In this document: piece by piece, positions 9,227 to 17,081 of the stretch
Numbering within the stretch: the stretch's first letter is position 1
Layout of the letters: the number at the start of each line of letters is the position of its first letter
Translations under genes and position numbers: made by a program
Assembly: GCF_001310225.1 (NCBI RefSeq)
Contig: NZ_CP012898.1
Location: 2,852,001 to 2,916,000 of the forward strand
Length of the DNA stretch: 64,000 nt
Source of the DNA: Pseudalgibacter alginicilyticus
GTDB lineage: Bacteria > Bacteroidota > Bacteroidia > Flavobacteriales > Flavobacteriaceae
Direction: 5' to 3'
The notes under the pieces: model-generated
The model's input: the letters and a program-made list of their open reading frames with translations, nothing else
What the model was told of the DNA's origin: nothing
Databases searched by the model: none

Positions 9227-10006
9227 ATGAATCTGGAATACAAGGGTATTAACATTTTTTATACTGATAACGGCAAAGGGAACCCTGTTGTTTTTTTGCA
9301 CGGTTTTTTAGAAACTTCTAAAATTTGGAATCCATTTATTTCTGAAATTTCAAAAGAGAATAGAGTTATTTGTATTGATTTATTGGGTCATGGCCATACA
9401 GGTTGTTTAGGCTATATTCATAGTATGGAATTAATGGCGGATGCTGTAGAGGCTGTTTTAAAGCATTTGAATATTATAGAGGTCACGTTTGTTGGGCATT
9501 CCATGGGTGGGTACGTTGCTTTAGCATTTGCAGAAAAAAATTCTGATGCTTTAAAAGGATTGTGCTTAATGAATTCTACTTCAAGAGCAGATACTGAAGC
9601 TCGTAAACAAAATAGAGATCGAGCTATTTTAGCTGTAAAACAAAACCATAAAACGTTTATACGAATGGCTATTGCAAATTTATTCAGACCAAAAAATAGA
9701 ACAATTTTTTCCAAGGAAATCGATTCTTTAAAAGATGAAGCGCTGCTTATGCCAATTCAAGGAATAGTTGCAGCCTTAGAAGGTATGAAAATTAGAAAGG
9801 ATAGATCGTTTCTTTTAAACCATACACCTTTTCATAAAATGATGATTGCTAGTAAAAAAGATCCTGTTTTAAATTTTGATGACTCCGTTGATGAAGTAAA
9901 AAATACCGATGTTGAATTTATTGATTTTCCCGATGGACATATGAGTCATATTGAAAATAACAACTTATTCTTACAGGCAATAATGTATTTCATCGAAAAA
10001 ATATAA
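9227..10006 (+). CDS. Alpha/beta-hydrolase
   Basis: 259 aa single-domain alpha/beta-hydrolase fold. Oxyanion-hole motif HGFLETSKIW (about residues 25-34), nucleophile elbow GHSMGG with S92, and a C-terminal catalytic His in FPDGHMSHIE. Length and motifs fit small esterases and BioH/MenH-like hydrolases; the substrate cannot be read. A -7-like TATATTTG at 9205-9212 lies 15 nt upstream of the ATG. No operon partner. Confidence 0.88.
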   Translation: MNLEYKGINIFYTDNGKGNPVVFLHGFLETSKIWNPFISEISKENRVICIDLLGHGHTGCLGYIHSMELMADAVEAVLKHLNIIEVTFVGHSMGGYVALAFAEKNSDALKGLCLMNSTSRADTEARKQNRDRAILAVKQNHKTFIRMAIANLFRPKNRTIFSKEIDSLKDEALLMPIQGIVAALEGMKIRKDRSFLLNHTPFHKMMIASKKDPVLNFDDSVDEVKNTDVEFIDFPDGHMSHIENNNLFLQAIMYFIEKI

Positions 10007-10064
10007 CGTTTTGTCGTTTATTTGAAAAATTATATTTAAGTTTAGGCATCTTAAATGTAATATC

Positions 10065-10331
10065 ATGAAAAAAACTACCACCAAACCACCTTTTATTCCT
10101 ACCATGTACTGCAATCTATTTGGGCATGATTATAAAGTAAGTAAAAAAGTTACCTATCATGTTAAGGAATACACCTGTTCTCATTGCAAAAAACAATTAA
10201 CCACAAACAGTAATGGAAACCTTATTGAATTAACTCCAAAATTTAAGGAAATAAATGCTATTTTAGAACGTATCCATAGTAAACGAATTGAGCGTTCAAA
10301 GGAAAATTTAGTCACTTCGTCGATTTATTAA
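10065..10331 (+). CDS. Small C-x3-GHDY...CxxC protein, paralogue 1
   Basis: 88 aa. Contains CNLFGHDY (C16) and YTCSHCKKQL (C38, C41), followed by a short helical tail. Three Cys plus the GH His could make a zinc ribbon-like site. It is strongly similar to the gene at 10407 (VTY-VKEYTCS-CKKQLTTN-NGNL-LTPKFKEIN in both) and weakly to the one at 11961. The C-x-x-FGH pattern is reminiscent of the DUF1660 family, but I cannot confirm membership. No signal peptide. Function unknown. Confidence 0.7.
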   Translation: MKKTTTKPPFIPTMYCNLFGHDYKVSKKVTYHVKEYTCSHCKKQLTTNSNGNLIELTPKFKEINAILERIHSKRIERSKENLVTSSIY

Positions 10332-10406
10332 CAATTTAACAAATCGCTCCCTTAATATTTTATATATTAATGCTCTCTAATACTGTTAATTAAGCTTTGA
10401 TAATAA

Positions 10407-10739
10407 ATGAAGAATATACATTGCGTTGTATTTGGGCATAATTATAAAGTAACAAAAAGAGTTACTTATTATGTTAAAGAATATACTTGCTCACGTTGCA
10501 AAAAACAATTAACCACAAATGGCAATGGAAATTTAGTGCCTCTTACCCCTAAGTTTAAGGAAATAAATGATGTTTTAGAACGTATACATCAAAATAGACA
10601 TCTAAAATCACGAATGAAACATGAGTCTGATGCTATTGAACATGAAGAGTTGGACTATATTGAAATAAAACACAAGGTGAGTTCTATTGATAGAATGCCA
10701 ACTATAAATACGGAGTCATTATTAGTATTTAAGCATTAA
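10407..10739 (+). CDS. Small C-x3-GHNY...CxxC protein, paralogue 2
   Basis: 110 aa tandem paralogue of the gene at 10065, with a shorter N-terminus and an extra charged C-terminal tail of about 40 residues. C6-x3-GHNY and C28-SR-C31 are conserved. Its last 11 nt overlap the 3' end of thiL on the opposite strand, so the two transcripts would be antisense at their ends. No terminator is visible between them. Function unknown; a zinc-binding fold is inferred. Confidence 0.7.
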   Translation: MKNIHCVVFGHNYKVTKRVTYYVKEYTCSRCKKQLTTNGNGNLVPLTPKFKEINDVLERIHQNRHLKSRMKHESDAIEHEELDYIEIKHKVSSIDRMPTINTESLLVFKH

Positions 10740-11766
10740 AATTTTTCCAGCCTTGAGCTTTTAAAGGGATTTTTGTGTTTGCCCTTGTTATTAAGTGCAG
10801 TCCCTCAGTCAATTCTTTAATGTGTCCAATAATAGAAAAATTAGGATTTGCTTTAATTTTTGGATAATCTTCCTGAGCAATAGTAAACAACAGTTCATAA
10901 TCTTCTCCGCCATTTAATGCCACAGTTGTACTGTCAATATTAAACTCTTCGCAAGTAGAAATGACTTGCGGGTCTAATGGTATTTTTTCTTCGTATAAAT
11001 CACAACCTACATTACTCTGTTTGCATATATGCATAATTTCAGAGGATAATCCATCGCTAATATCAATCATGGCAGAAGGTTTTACATTTAAATCTTTTAA
11101 TAATTTGATAATGTCTTTACGGGCTTCTGGTTTGAGTTGACGCTCAATAATGTAAGTATATGCCTCTAAATCTGGTTGGTTGTTTGGGTTTACTTTATAG
11201 ACTTCTTTTTCACGTTCCAATACTTGTAAGCCCATATAGGCGCCTCCCAAATCTCCTGTTACAACTAGTAAATCGTTTGGTTTTGCTTCAGAGCGGTAAA
11301 CCTCGTTTTCTGTTTCGCCTATTGCGGTAACTGAAATTAATAATCCAGTAGTTGATGATGTTGTGTCTCCTCCAATAACATCAATGTCATAAATTTTTGC
11401 AGCTGTTTCAATACCTTCATATAAAGCCTCAAGTGCTTCTAAGGGGAATCTGTTTGAAACAGCAATAGATACTGTAATTTGAGTTGCTTTAGCATTCATG
11501 GCATAAACATCTGACAGATTTACAATTACCGCCTTGTAGCCTAAATGTTTTAGTGGCACATAACTCAAATCAAAATGAACACCCTCAATAAGTAAATCTG
11601 TAGTAATAACTATTTTATTATTAAATTTTAATACAGCTGCGTCATCACCAATACCTTTAATGGTTGATGAGTGATTAATTTTAAAATTTTTAGTTAAATG
11701 ATCTATGAGTCCAAATTCACCTAAATCACTTAAATCTGTACGAGCTTGATTTTTATCTTCTATCAT
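10729..11766 (-). CDS. thiL: Thiamine-monophosphate kinase
   Basis: 345 aa, phosphorylates thiamine monophosphate to the cofactor TPP. PurM/ThiL-like fold: LGEFGLIDHL near the N-terminus, GIGDDAAVL (metal and ATP binding), TTDLLIEGVHFD, VIGGDTTSS, VTGDLGGAYMG, MIDISDGLSSE and LNGGEDYELLF. The ATG at 11766 (MIEDKNQ) is chosen because the upstream in-frame extension has no family character. It stands alone among the small Cys proteins. Functionally linked to the TPP-riboswitch receptor at 44270. Confidence 0.93.
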   Translation of the reverse strand: MIEDKNQARTDLSDLGEFGLIDHLTKNFKINHSSTIKGIGDDAAVLKFNNKIVITTDLLIEGVHFDLSYVPLKHLGYKAVIVNLSDVYAMNAKATQITVSIAVSNRFPLEALEALYEGIETAAKIYDIDVIGGDTTSSTTGLLISVTAIGETENEVYRSEAKPNDLLVVTGDLGGAYMGLQVLEREKEVYKVNPNNQPDLEAYTYIIERQLKPEARKDIIKLLKDLNVKPSAMIDISDGLSSEIMHICKQSNVGCDLYEEKIPLDPQVISTCEEFNIDSTTVALNGGEDYELLFTIAQEDYPKIKANPNFSIIGHIKELTEGLHLITRANTKIPLKAQGWKNFNA

Positions 11767-11960
11767 GATGCAAAAATAAGAAGCTAATTTTGTTTTTGCT
11801 ATTTTTATAATAAAACATAAGTTATAAATGCAAAACCATAATTTATACACTTAAAACATGATAAAATGATTACATATTGTTTTTTTATCGAAAAAATAAT
11901 ACACTTAATCTATATTTTATAGATAATTTTATATTTTAGCGGTCCCCAAATGCTTTTTAT

Positions 11961-12194
11961 ATGAAAACTCTTTTACCTAATAATGTGTTTTGTTCAACTT
12001 TTGGACATAATTACTTCAAAGTTAAAAACGTCAATAGCGAGACTTCTGAAATTGTTTGTAAGTGTTGTGGAAATAAATTCCTTTCAACAAGCCAAGGCGA
12101 TGTGTTGCAAATTTCATTTGGAAACAATGACATTGAAACGCTAATTGATTACTTAGATTTTCAAGAACATAGATTTCGTAAAAAGACGGCATAA
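11961..12194 (+). CDS. Small C-x3-GHNY...CxxC protein, divergent paralogue 3
   Basis: 77 aa. VFCSTFGHNY (C11) and IVCKCCGNKF (C33, C35, C36) follow the same plan as the proteins at 10065 and 10407, but the rest has diverged (for example TSQGDVLQI where the others have TNxNGNL). It lies on the other side of thiL, so the family has expanded locally rather than as one tandem block. Soluble, no signal peptide. Function unknown. Confidence 0.65.
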   Translation: MKTLLPNNVFCSTFGHNYFKVKNVNSETSEIVCKCCGNKFLSTSQGDVLQISFGNNDIETLIDYLDFQEHRFRKKTA

Positions 12195-12319
12195 CTTCAA
12201 GTCTTGGTAAATCCTTAGTTTTTCAGTTGTATATTAGCCTAACAACAGCCATAGGATATTCTTATAAAACTATATGCTAATATAATGTTAGGTTCTATGG
12301 TAATCCATGACTTATATCG

Positions 12320-12327
12320 TATATTTG
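12320..12327 (+). promoter_or_regulatory. -7 box of the suf operon promoter
   Basis: TATATTTG followed by CAC, an exact TAnnTTTG match, 67 nt before the first suf gene. A good -33 TTG is not visible at the expected distance. It gives a leader of about 55-60 nt that carries the inverted repeat at 12341-12370. Confidence 0.6.
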
Positions 12328-12340
12328 CACTCTATTTAGA

Positions 12341-12370
12341 AGCTGTCTTAATTAATTCAATTAGACAGTT
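12341..12370 (+). promoter_or_regulatory. Inverted repeat in the suf leader
   Basis: AGCTGTCT (12341-12348) and AGACAGTT (12363-12370) pair over 8 positions with one G-U wobble. With a one-base bulge the stem continues four more pairs around a 5-nt loop. It lies between the -7 box and the sufA-like ATG, so it could be a repressor operator or an RNA hairpin. No T-run follows, so it is not a terminator. Confidence 0.55.
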
Positions 12371-12394
12371 AACTAAATCTAATAAAAAAAGAAT

Positions 12395-12724
12395 ATGATA
12401 AAAGTTTCTGAAACAGCTAAAAAAAAAGTCATTGAGCTCATGCAAGATGATGGCTATAATCCTGCTACGGACTATGTTCGTGTAGGCGTAAAAAGCGGTG
12501 GTTGTTCTGGTTTGTCTTACGACTTAAAGTTTGATAAAGAAAATCAAGAAGACGATAAAGTTTTTGTAGATAATGATGTTAGAATCATAGTAGACAAGAA
12601 AAGCTTTTTGTATTTAATAGGCACTACCTTAGAATATTCAGGTGGGTTAAATGGAACAGGTTTTGTTTTTAATAACCCTAACGCAAACCGTACCTGTGGT
12701 TGTGGCGAATCGTTTTCATTGTAA
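12395..12724 (+). CDS. sufA: A-type iron-sulfur carrier (SufA/IscA/ErpA-like)
   Basis: 109 aa HesB/IscA family protein. The three conserved Cys are present: GGCSGLSY in the middle and CGCGESF near the C-terminus, the CxC pair that binds and hands over nascent [2Fe-2S] or [4Fe-4S] clusters. First gene of the SUF operon, 15 nt before sufB. Flavobacterial suf operons commonly begin with such an accessory protein. Whether it is SufA or ErpA in function cannot be told from sequence. Confidence 0.9.
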   Translation: MIKVSETAKKKVIELMQDDGYNPATDYVRVGVKSGGCSGLSYDLKFDKENQEDDKVFVDNDVRIIVDKKSFLYLIGTTLEYSGGLNGTGFVFNNPNANRTCGCGESFSL

Positions 12725-12739
12725 AATAAAGAAAGAACT

Positions 12740-14188
12740 ATGTCGAAGTATACCGAAGATGACTTACGCGAAGAATTAAAAACCAAAGAATATGAGTATG
12801 GTTTTTATACTGATATTGAATCAGATACGTTTCCTAATGGTTTAAATGAAGATATTGTGCGCGCTATTTCCAAGAAGAAAGAAGAGCCACAATGGATGAC
12901 AGATTGGAGGCTGGAGGCTTTTCGTGTTTGGGAACAAATGATTGAGCCAGAATGGGCAAATGTACATTATAAAAAACCTGATTTCCAGGGTATTTCATAT
13001 TATTCTGCACCAAATAGCAAGCCTAAATACGATAGTTTAGATGAGGTTGACCCTGAACTTTTAGCAACATTTACCAAGCTTGGTATTTCTATTGATGAGC
13101 AGAAAAAATTGGCAAATGTAGCCATGGATGTTGTAGTTGATTCTGTGTCAGTAGCTACTACATTTAAGAAAACTTTAGGTGAAAAAGGTATTATATTTAT
13201 GAGTATATCAGAAGCTATTAAAGAGCATCCTGAACTTGTAAAAAAATATTTAGGTACAGTGGTGCCACAAAAAGACAATTTTTATGCGGCTTTAAATTCA
13301 GCTGTTTTTAGTGATGGTTCTTTTTGTTACATTCCAAAGGGTGTTAAATGTCCTATGGAGTTATCAACTTATTTCCGTATTAATCAAGCAGGAACCGGTC
13401 AATTTGAAAGAACCTTAGTTATTGCTGATGAAGGAAGTTATGTAAGCTATTTAGAAGGTTGTACCGCGCCAAGTCGTGATGAAAACCAATTGCATGCAGC
13501 TGTTGTTGAATTAATAGCTTTGGATGATGCCGAAATAAAATATTCAACTGTTCAAAACTGGTATCCAGGAAATGCAGAAGGTAAAGGAGGCGTTTTTAAC
13601 TTTGTTACTAAACGTGGTTTGTGCGAGAAAAACGCAAAAATATCTTGGACTCAAGTAGAAACAGGTTCTGCTGTTACATGGAAATATCCAAGTTGCGTGT
13701 TAAAGGGTGATAATTCGGTAGGTGAATTTTATTCAATAGCTGTAACCAATAATTTCCAGCAAGCTGATACAGGAACAAAAATGATTCACTTGGGAAAAAA
13801 CACTAAATCCACCATTATTTCAAAAGGAATTTCTGCAGGGAAATCTCAAAACAGTTATCGAGGATTGGTTCAAATAAGTTCCAGAGCTGATAATGCGCGT
13901 AATTTTTCGCAATGCGATAGTTTATTAATGGGTGATGAATGTGGCGCGCACACTTTTCCATATATTGAAGCAAAAAATAAAACTGCAAAAATTGAACACG
14001 AAGCTACAACTAGTAAAATTGGTGAAGACCAAATTTTCTATTGTAATCAACGTGGAATAGATACCGAAAAAGCCATAGCTTTAATTGTAAATGGTTTTAG
14101 TAAAGAAGTTTTAAACAAACTCCCTATGGAATTTGCTGTTGAAGCTCAAAAATTGTTAGAAATAAGTTTAGAAGGTTCTGTTGGGTAG
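12740..14188 (+). CDS. sufB: Fe-S cluster scaffold subunit SufB
   Basis: 482 aa, normal SufB length. Scaffold of the SufBCD complex on which iron and sulfide are assembled in the cytosol. Family segments include [27 protein letters not shown], cut here as [12 protein letters not shown] and CPMELSTYF, then [47 protein letters not shown] and YCNQRGID. Second gene of the operon. Confidence 0.96.
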   Translation: MSKYTEDDLREELKTKEYEYGFYTDIESDTFPNGLNEDIVRAISKKKEEPQWMTDWRLEAFRVWEQMIEPEWANVHYKKPDFQGISYYSAPNSKPKYDSLDEVDPELLATFTKLGISIDEQKKLANVAMDVVVDSVSVATTFKKTLGEKGIIFMSISEAIKEHPELVKKYLGTVVPQKDNFYAALNSAVFSDGSFCYIPKGVKCPMELSTYFRINQAGTGQFERTLVIADEGSYVSYLEGCTAPSRDENQLHAAVVELIALDDAEIKYSTVQNWYPGNAEGKGGVFNFVTKRGLCEKNAKISWTQVETGSAVTWKYPSCVLKGDNSVGEFYSIAVTNNFQQADTGTKMIHLGKNTKSTIISKGISAGKSQNSYRGLVQISSRADNARNFSQCDSLLMGDECGAHTFPYIEAKNKTAKIEHEATTSKIGEDQIFYCNQRGIDTEKAIALIVNGFSKEVLNKLPMEFAVEAQKLLEISLEGSVG

Positions 14189-14258
14189 TTTGTTGCCTCT
14201 AGATTACAGAGCATAGTTAATGTAAGGAATTTTATTAATTATATCTCAAATTTTTAAA

Positions 14259-14678
14259 ATGGAAAAAACATTTTTTTTAGCGTTTATTTTAACAGTAATT
14301 ATCAGCTGTAAAAATGATACAAAATCAGATCAAAACGATTCAGTTATTGGTACTGAAGGCAATGAAAAAACGGCCAAACAAAATGAAGACCTTACGCTCT
14401 TAAAAGGCGATTTTATTTATTATGCTGATGCAGCCGTACTGCAAACACATACTGAAGTTTACGGCGTAGTCATTGATGAAAAAATGCATGAATTGGATAA
14501 GCAAGTACAACAATACAAAAATGCAGATACAGATATGGTACCCGTAGAAATACGAGGGAAAATAATTCCAAAACCTGATAATGAAGTAGGGTGGCCGTTT
14601 CGAGTAGAAATAAAAGAAATATTGAATATTTCAAAACCTAACCCAGAAGATAATACTGTTGTAAAATTAGGTAGCTAA
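14259..14678 (+). CDS. Putative lipoprotein inside the suf operon
   Basis: 139 aa. N-terminal hydrophobic stretch ending in a lipobox (TVIISC, C17), then a charged linker and a small beta-rich domain with VEIRGKIIPKP and WPFRVEIKEIL, which looks OB-fold-like. It sits between sufB and sufC on the same strand, with 70- and 64-nt gaps. Nothing in it suggests Fe-S chemistry, and an envelope protein in a cytosolic assembly operon is unexpected. Function unknown. Confidence 0.7.
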   Translation: MEKTFFLAFILTVIISCKNDTKSDQNDSVIGTEGNEKTAKQNEDLTLLKGDFIYYADAAVLQTHTEVYGVVIDEKMHELDKQVQQYKNADTDMVPVEIRGKIIPKPDNEVGWPFRVEIKEILNISKPNPEDNTVVKLGS

Positions 14679-14742
14679 TAGGAAAATAAAAATTACCACC
14701 ATTGTAATTTGGTGTTTTAATAGTCAGATTTAAAAAATACGT

Positions 14743-15495
14743 ATGTTAAAAATTGATAATTTACACGCAAGTGTTGAAGATAAAGCCATTTTAAGAGGCA
14801 TAAACCTTGAAGTTAAGGCAGGTGAAGTACATGCTATTATGGGACCAAATGGTTCTGGAAAAAGTACTTTAGCTTCAGTGGTAGCAGGAAAAGAAGAATA
14901 TGAAGTAACTCAAGGACAAATTGAGTTTTTGGGAGAAGATATTAATGAATTAGCCGCTGAAGAGCGAGCTCATAAAGGGGTGTTTTTATCATTTCAATAT
15001 CCTGTTGAAATTCCAGGTGTTTCAGTTACCAATTTTATGAAAACTGCTATTAATGAAACACGTAAAGCAAAAGGATTAGAAGAAATGCCAGCAAAAGATA
15101 TGCTTAAGTTAATTCGTGAAAAATCTGAGCTATTGGAAATAGACCGTAAATTTTTATCACGTTCATTAAATGAAGGTTTTTCAGGTGGAGAAAAGAAACG
15201 TAATGAAATTTTTCAAATGGCTATGTTGGAACCCAAATTAGCCATTCTTGATGAAACCGATTCTGGTTTGGATATTGACGCTCTTCGTATTGTTGCTAAT
15301 GGTGTTAATAAACTAAAAAGTAAAGACAATGCGGTGGTAGTTATTACTCACTACCAACGTTTGTTGGATTATATTGTTCCAGATTTTGTGCACGTACTAT
15401 ACAATGGTCGTATAGTGAAATCTGGAGGAAAAGAATTAGCGCATGAGCTTGAAGAAAAAGGATACGATTGGATTAAAGAAGAAGTGAACGCATAA
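14743..15495 (+). CDS. sufC: Fe-S assembly ATPase SufC
   Basis: 250 aa cytosolic ABC-type ATPase energising SufBCD. Walker A GPNGSGKST (about residues 34-42), Q-loop FQYPVEIPG typical of SufC, signature FSGGEKKRNE (the SufC variant with SGGEKKR), Walker B AILDETDSGLD and switch His in VITHYQRLL. It has no membrane domain or partner permease. Fourth gene of the operon counting the lipoprotein. Confidence 0.96.
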   Translation: MLKIDNLHASVEDKAILRGINLEVKAGEVHAIMGPNGSGKSTLASVVAGKEEYEVTQGQIEFLGEDINELAAEERAHKGVFLSFQYPVEIPGVSVTNFMKTAINETRKAKGLEEMPAKDMLKLIREKSELLEIDRKFLSRSLNEGFSGGEKKRNEIFQMAMLEPKLAILDETDSGLDIDALRIVANGVNKLKSKDNAVVVITHYQRLLDYIVPDFVHVLYNGRIVKSGGKELAHELEEKGYDWIKEEVNA

Positions 15496-15630
15496 TTTTA
15501 GTCGATAGTAATAAGTCTTGAGTCTTTAGAAATTATTGCTGTTTAAATTAAAAATTAGTTTGCAGTTTTCAGTCATAGTTTTCATGGGTAAAACTAACGA
15601 CTTATTACTAACAACTAACAACTGAAAACA

Positions 15631-16944
15631 ATGGATTTAAAAGAAAAATTAGTATCATCATTTATGGCGTTTGAAGACAGTGTTGATGTAGACACTTATA
15701 TTCATGATGTTAGATCTGAAGCTATAAAAATATTTGAAGAAAAAGGCTTTCCAACTAAAAAGGAAGAAGCTTGGAAGTATACCTCTTTAAATAGTATTTT
15801 AAAGCAGGATTATAGTGTGTTTCCAAAGCAAGAAAATACGATAGATTATAAGGATGTAAAAAAATATTTTATACATGATATAGATAGTTATAAAATTGTT
15901 TTTATTGATGGAAAGTATTCTTCTCATTTATCCCAAACCACACACGACGGTATTGATGTGTGTTTAATGTCATCTGTATTACACAAGCCTAAATACCGAC
16001 TCATAATTGAAAACTATTTTAATAAAGTAGCAACAAAGGACAGCTTGCCATCGCTAAACACAGCATTTGCTCGTGAAGGTGCTTATATTCATATTCCAAA
16101 AAATAAGGTGGTTGAAAAACCCATTCAAATCATCCATTTTTCAACAGGAAATGAAGCTGCTACCATGCTTCAGCCTCGTAATTTAATAGTAGCCGAAGAA
16201 AATAGTCATGTGCAGATTATAGAGCGCCATCAAAGTTTAACAGACAATCCAGTATTTACAAATAGTGTTACTGAAATTTTTACAAACAAGCGCGCTATTA
16301 TCGATTATTATAAAATTCAGAACGACAATGCTAATGCTTCATTGATAGATAATACCTTTATTAAGCAAAAAAGAGAAAGTTTTGCATCTGTGCATACATT
16401 TACTTTTGGAGGTAAATTAACGCGCAATAACCTCAATTTTTACCAAAATGGTGAGCGTATAGATTCAACTCTTAAAGGTGTAACAATTATTGGTGAAAAA
16501 CAGCATGTTGATCATAATACATTAGTGCATCATATTGAACCAAATTGCGAAAGCCATCAAGATTATAAAGGTATTTTTGGAGACAACGCAACAGGCGTTT
16601 TTAATGGAAAAATAATTGTTGAAAAATTGGCACAAAAAACTAACGCATTTCAAGCTAATAACAATATTTTAGTAAGCGATAAAGCTAGTATAAATACCAA
16701 ACCTCAATTGGAAATTTTTGCAGATGATGTTAAATGTTCCCACGGTTGTACTATCGGACAATTGGATGAAACGGCCATGTTTTATATGCGTTCTCGTGGC
16801 ATTCCTGAAAAAGAAGCTAAGGCGCTATTAATGTTTGCTTTTAGTAATAATGTCATGAGTTCTGTTAAAATTCCAGAAATAAAACAACGCATTACTAAAA
16901 TTATTGCCAATAAATTAGGTGTTAATATTGGTTTTGATTTATAA
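15631..16944 (+). CDS. sufD: Fe-S cluster assembly protein SufD
   Basis: 437 aa, paralogue of SufB in the SufBC2D scaffold. The N-terminus has FPTKKEEAWKYTSL, typical of SufD; the beta-helix core includes HHIEPNCESHQDYKGIFGD and VKCSHGCTIGQLDETAMFYMRSRGI. Length is normal. It is separated from sufC by 135 nt of apparently non-coding repeat-like sequence and from sufS by 137 nt that can fold, so the operon is looser here. Confidence 0.95.
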   Translation: MDLKEKLVSSFMAFEDSVDVDTYIHDVRSEAIKIFEEKGFPTKKEEAWKYTSLNSILKQDYSVFPKQENTIDYKDVKKYFIHDIDSYKIVFIDGKYSSHLSQTTHDGIDVCLMSSVLHKPKYRLIIENYFNKVATKDSLPSLNTAFAREGAYIHIPKNKVVEKPIQIIHFSTGNEAATMLQPRNLIVAEENSHVQIIERHQSLTDNPVFTNSVTEIFTNKRAIIDYYKIQNDNANASLIDNTFIKQKRESFASVHTFTFGGKLTRNNLNFYQNGERIDSTLKGVTIIGEKQHVDHNTLVHHIEPNCESHQDYKGIFGDNATGVFNGKIIVEKLAQKTNAFQANNNILVSDKASINTKPQLEIFADDVKCSHGCTIGQLDETAMFYMRSRGIPEKEAKALLMFAFSNNVMSSVKIPEIKQRITKIIANKLGVNIGFDL

Positions 16945-17081
16945 ACGTTTTGTCATTCTCGTAAAAACGGGAATCTCATGATGTAAGTTAAAATATTTTT
17001 TTGAAGCTAATCCCGCTTTTCGGCAGAGACTCTTTTTAAGGAGCTCCAACAGATGCCTTAATCGGGGCTAAACGTATAGCC
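16945..17081 (+). other. Structured spacer between sufD and sufS
   Basis: 137 nt without a convincing ORF. ATTCTCG/CGGGAAT form a 7-bp hairpin near 16955-16974, and AATCCCG near 17012 can pair partly with CGGGGCTA near 17064. The first hairpin resembles the GTCATTCCCG...CGGGAAT palindromic elements common in flavobacterial intergenic DNA (from memory). It may affect expression of the distal suf genes. Confidence 0.4.

Noticed and set aside
11767-11850. N-terminal extension of ThiL
   Set aside because: The extra 28 residues have no similarity to ThiL and are Tyr/Cys/Phe-rich; the ATG at 11766 starts the known domain.
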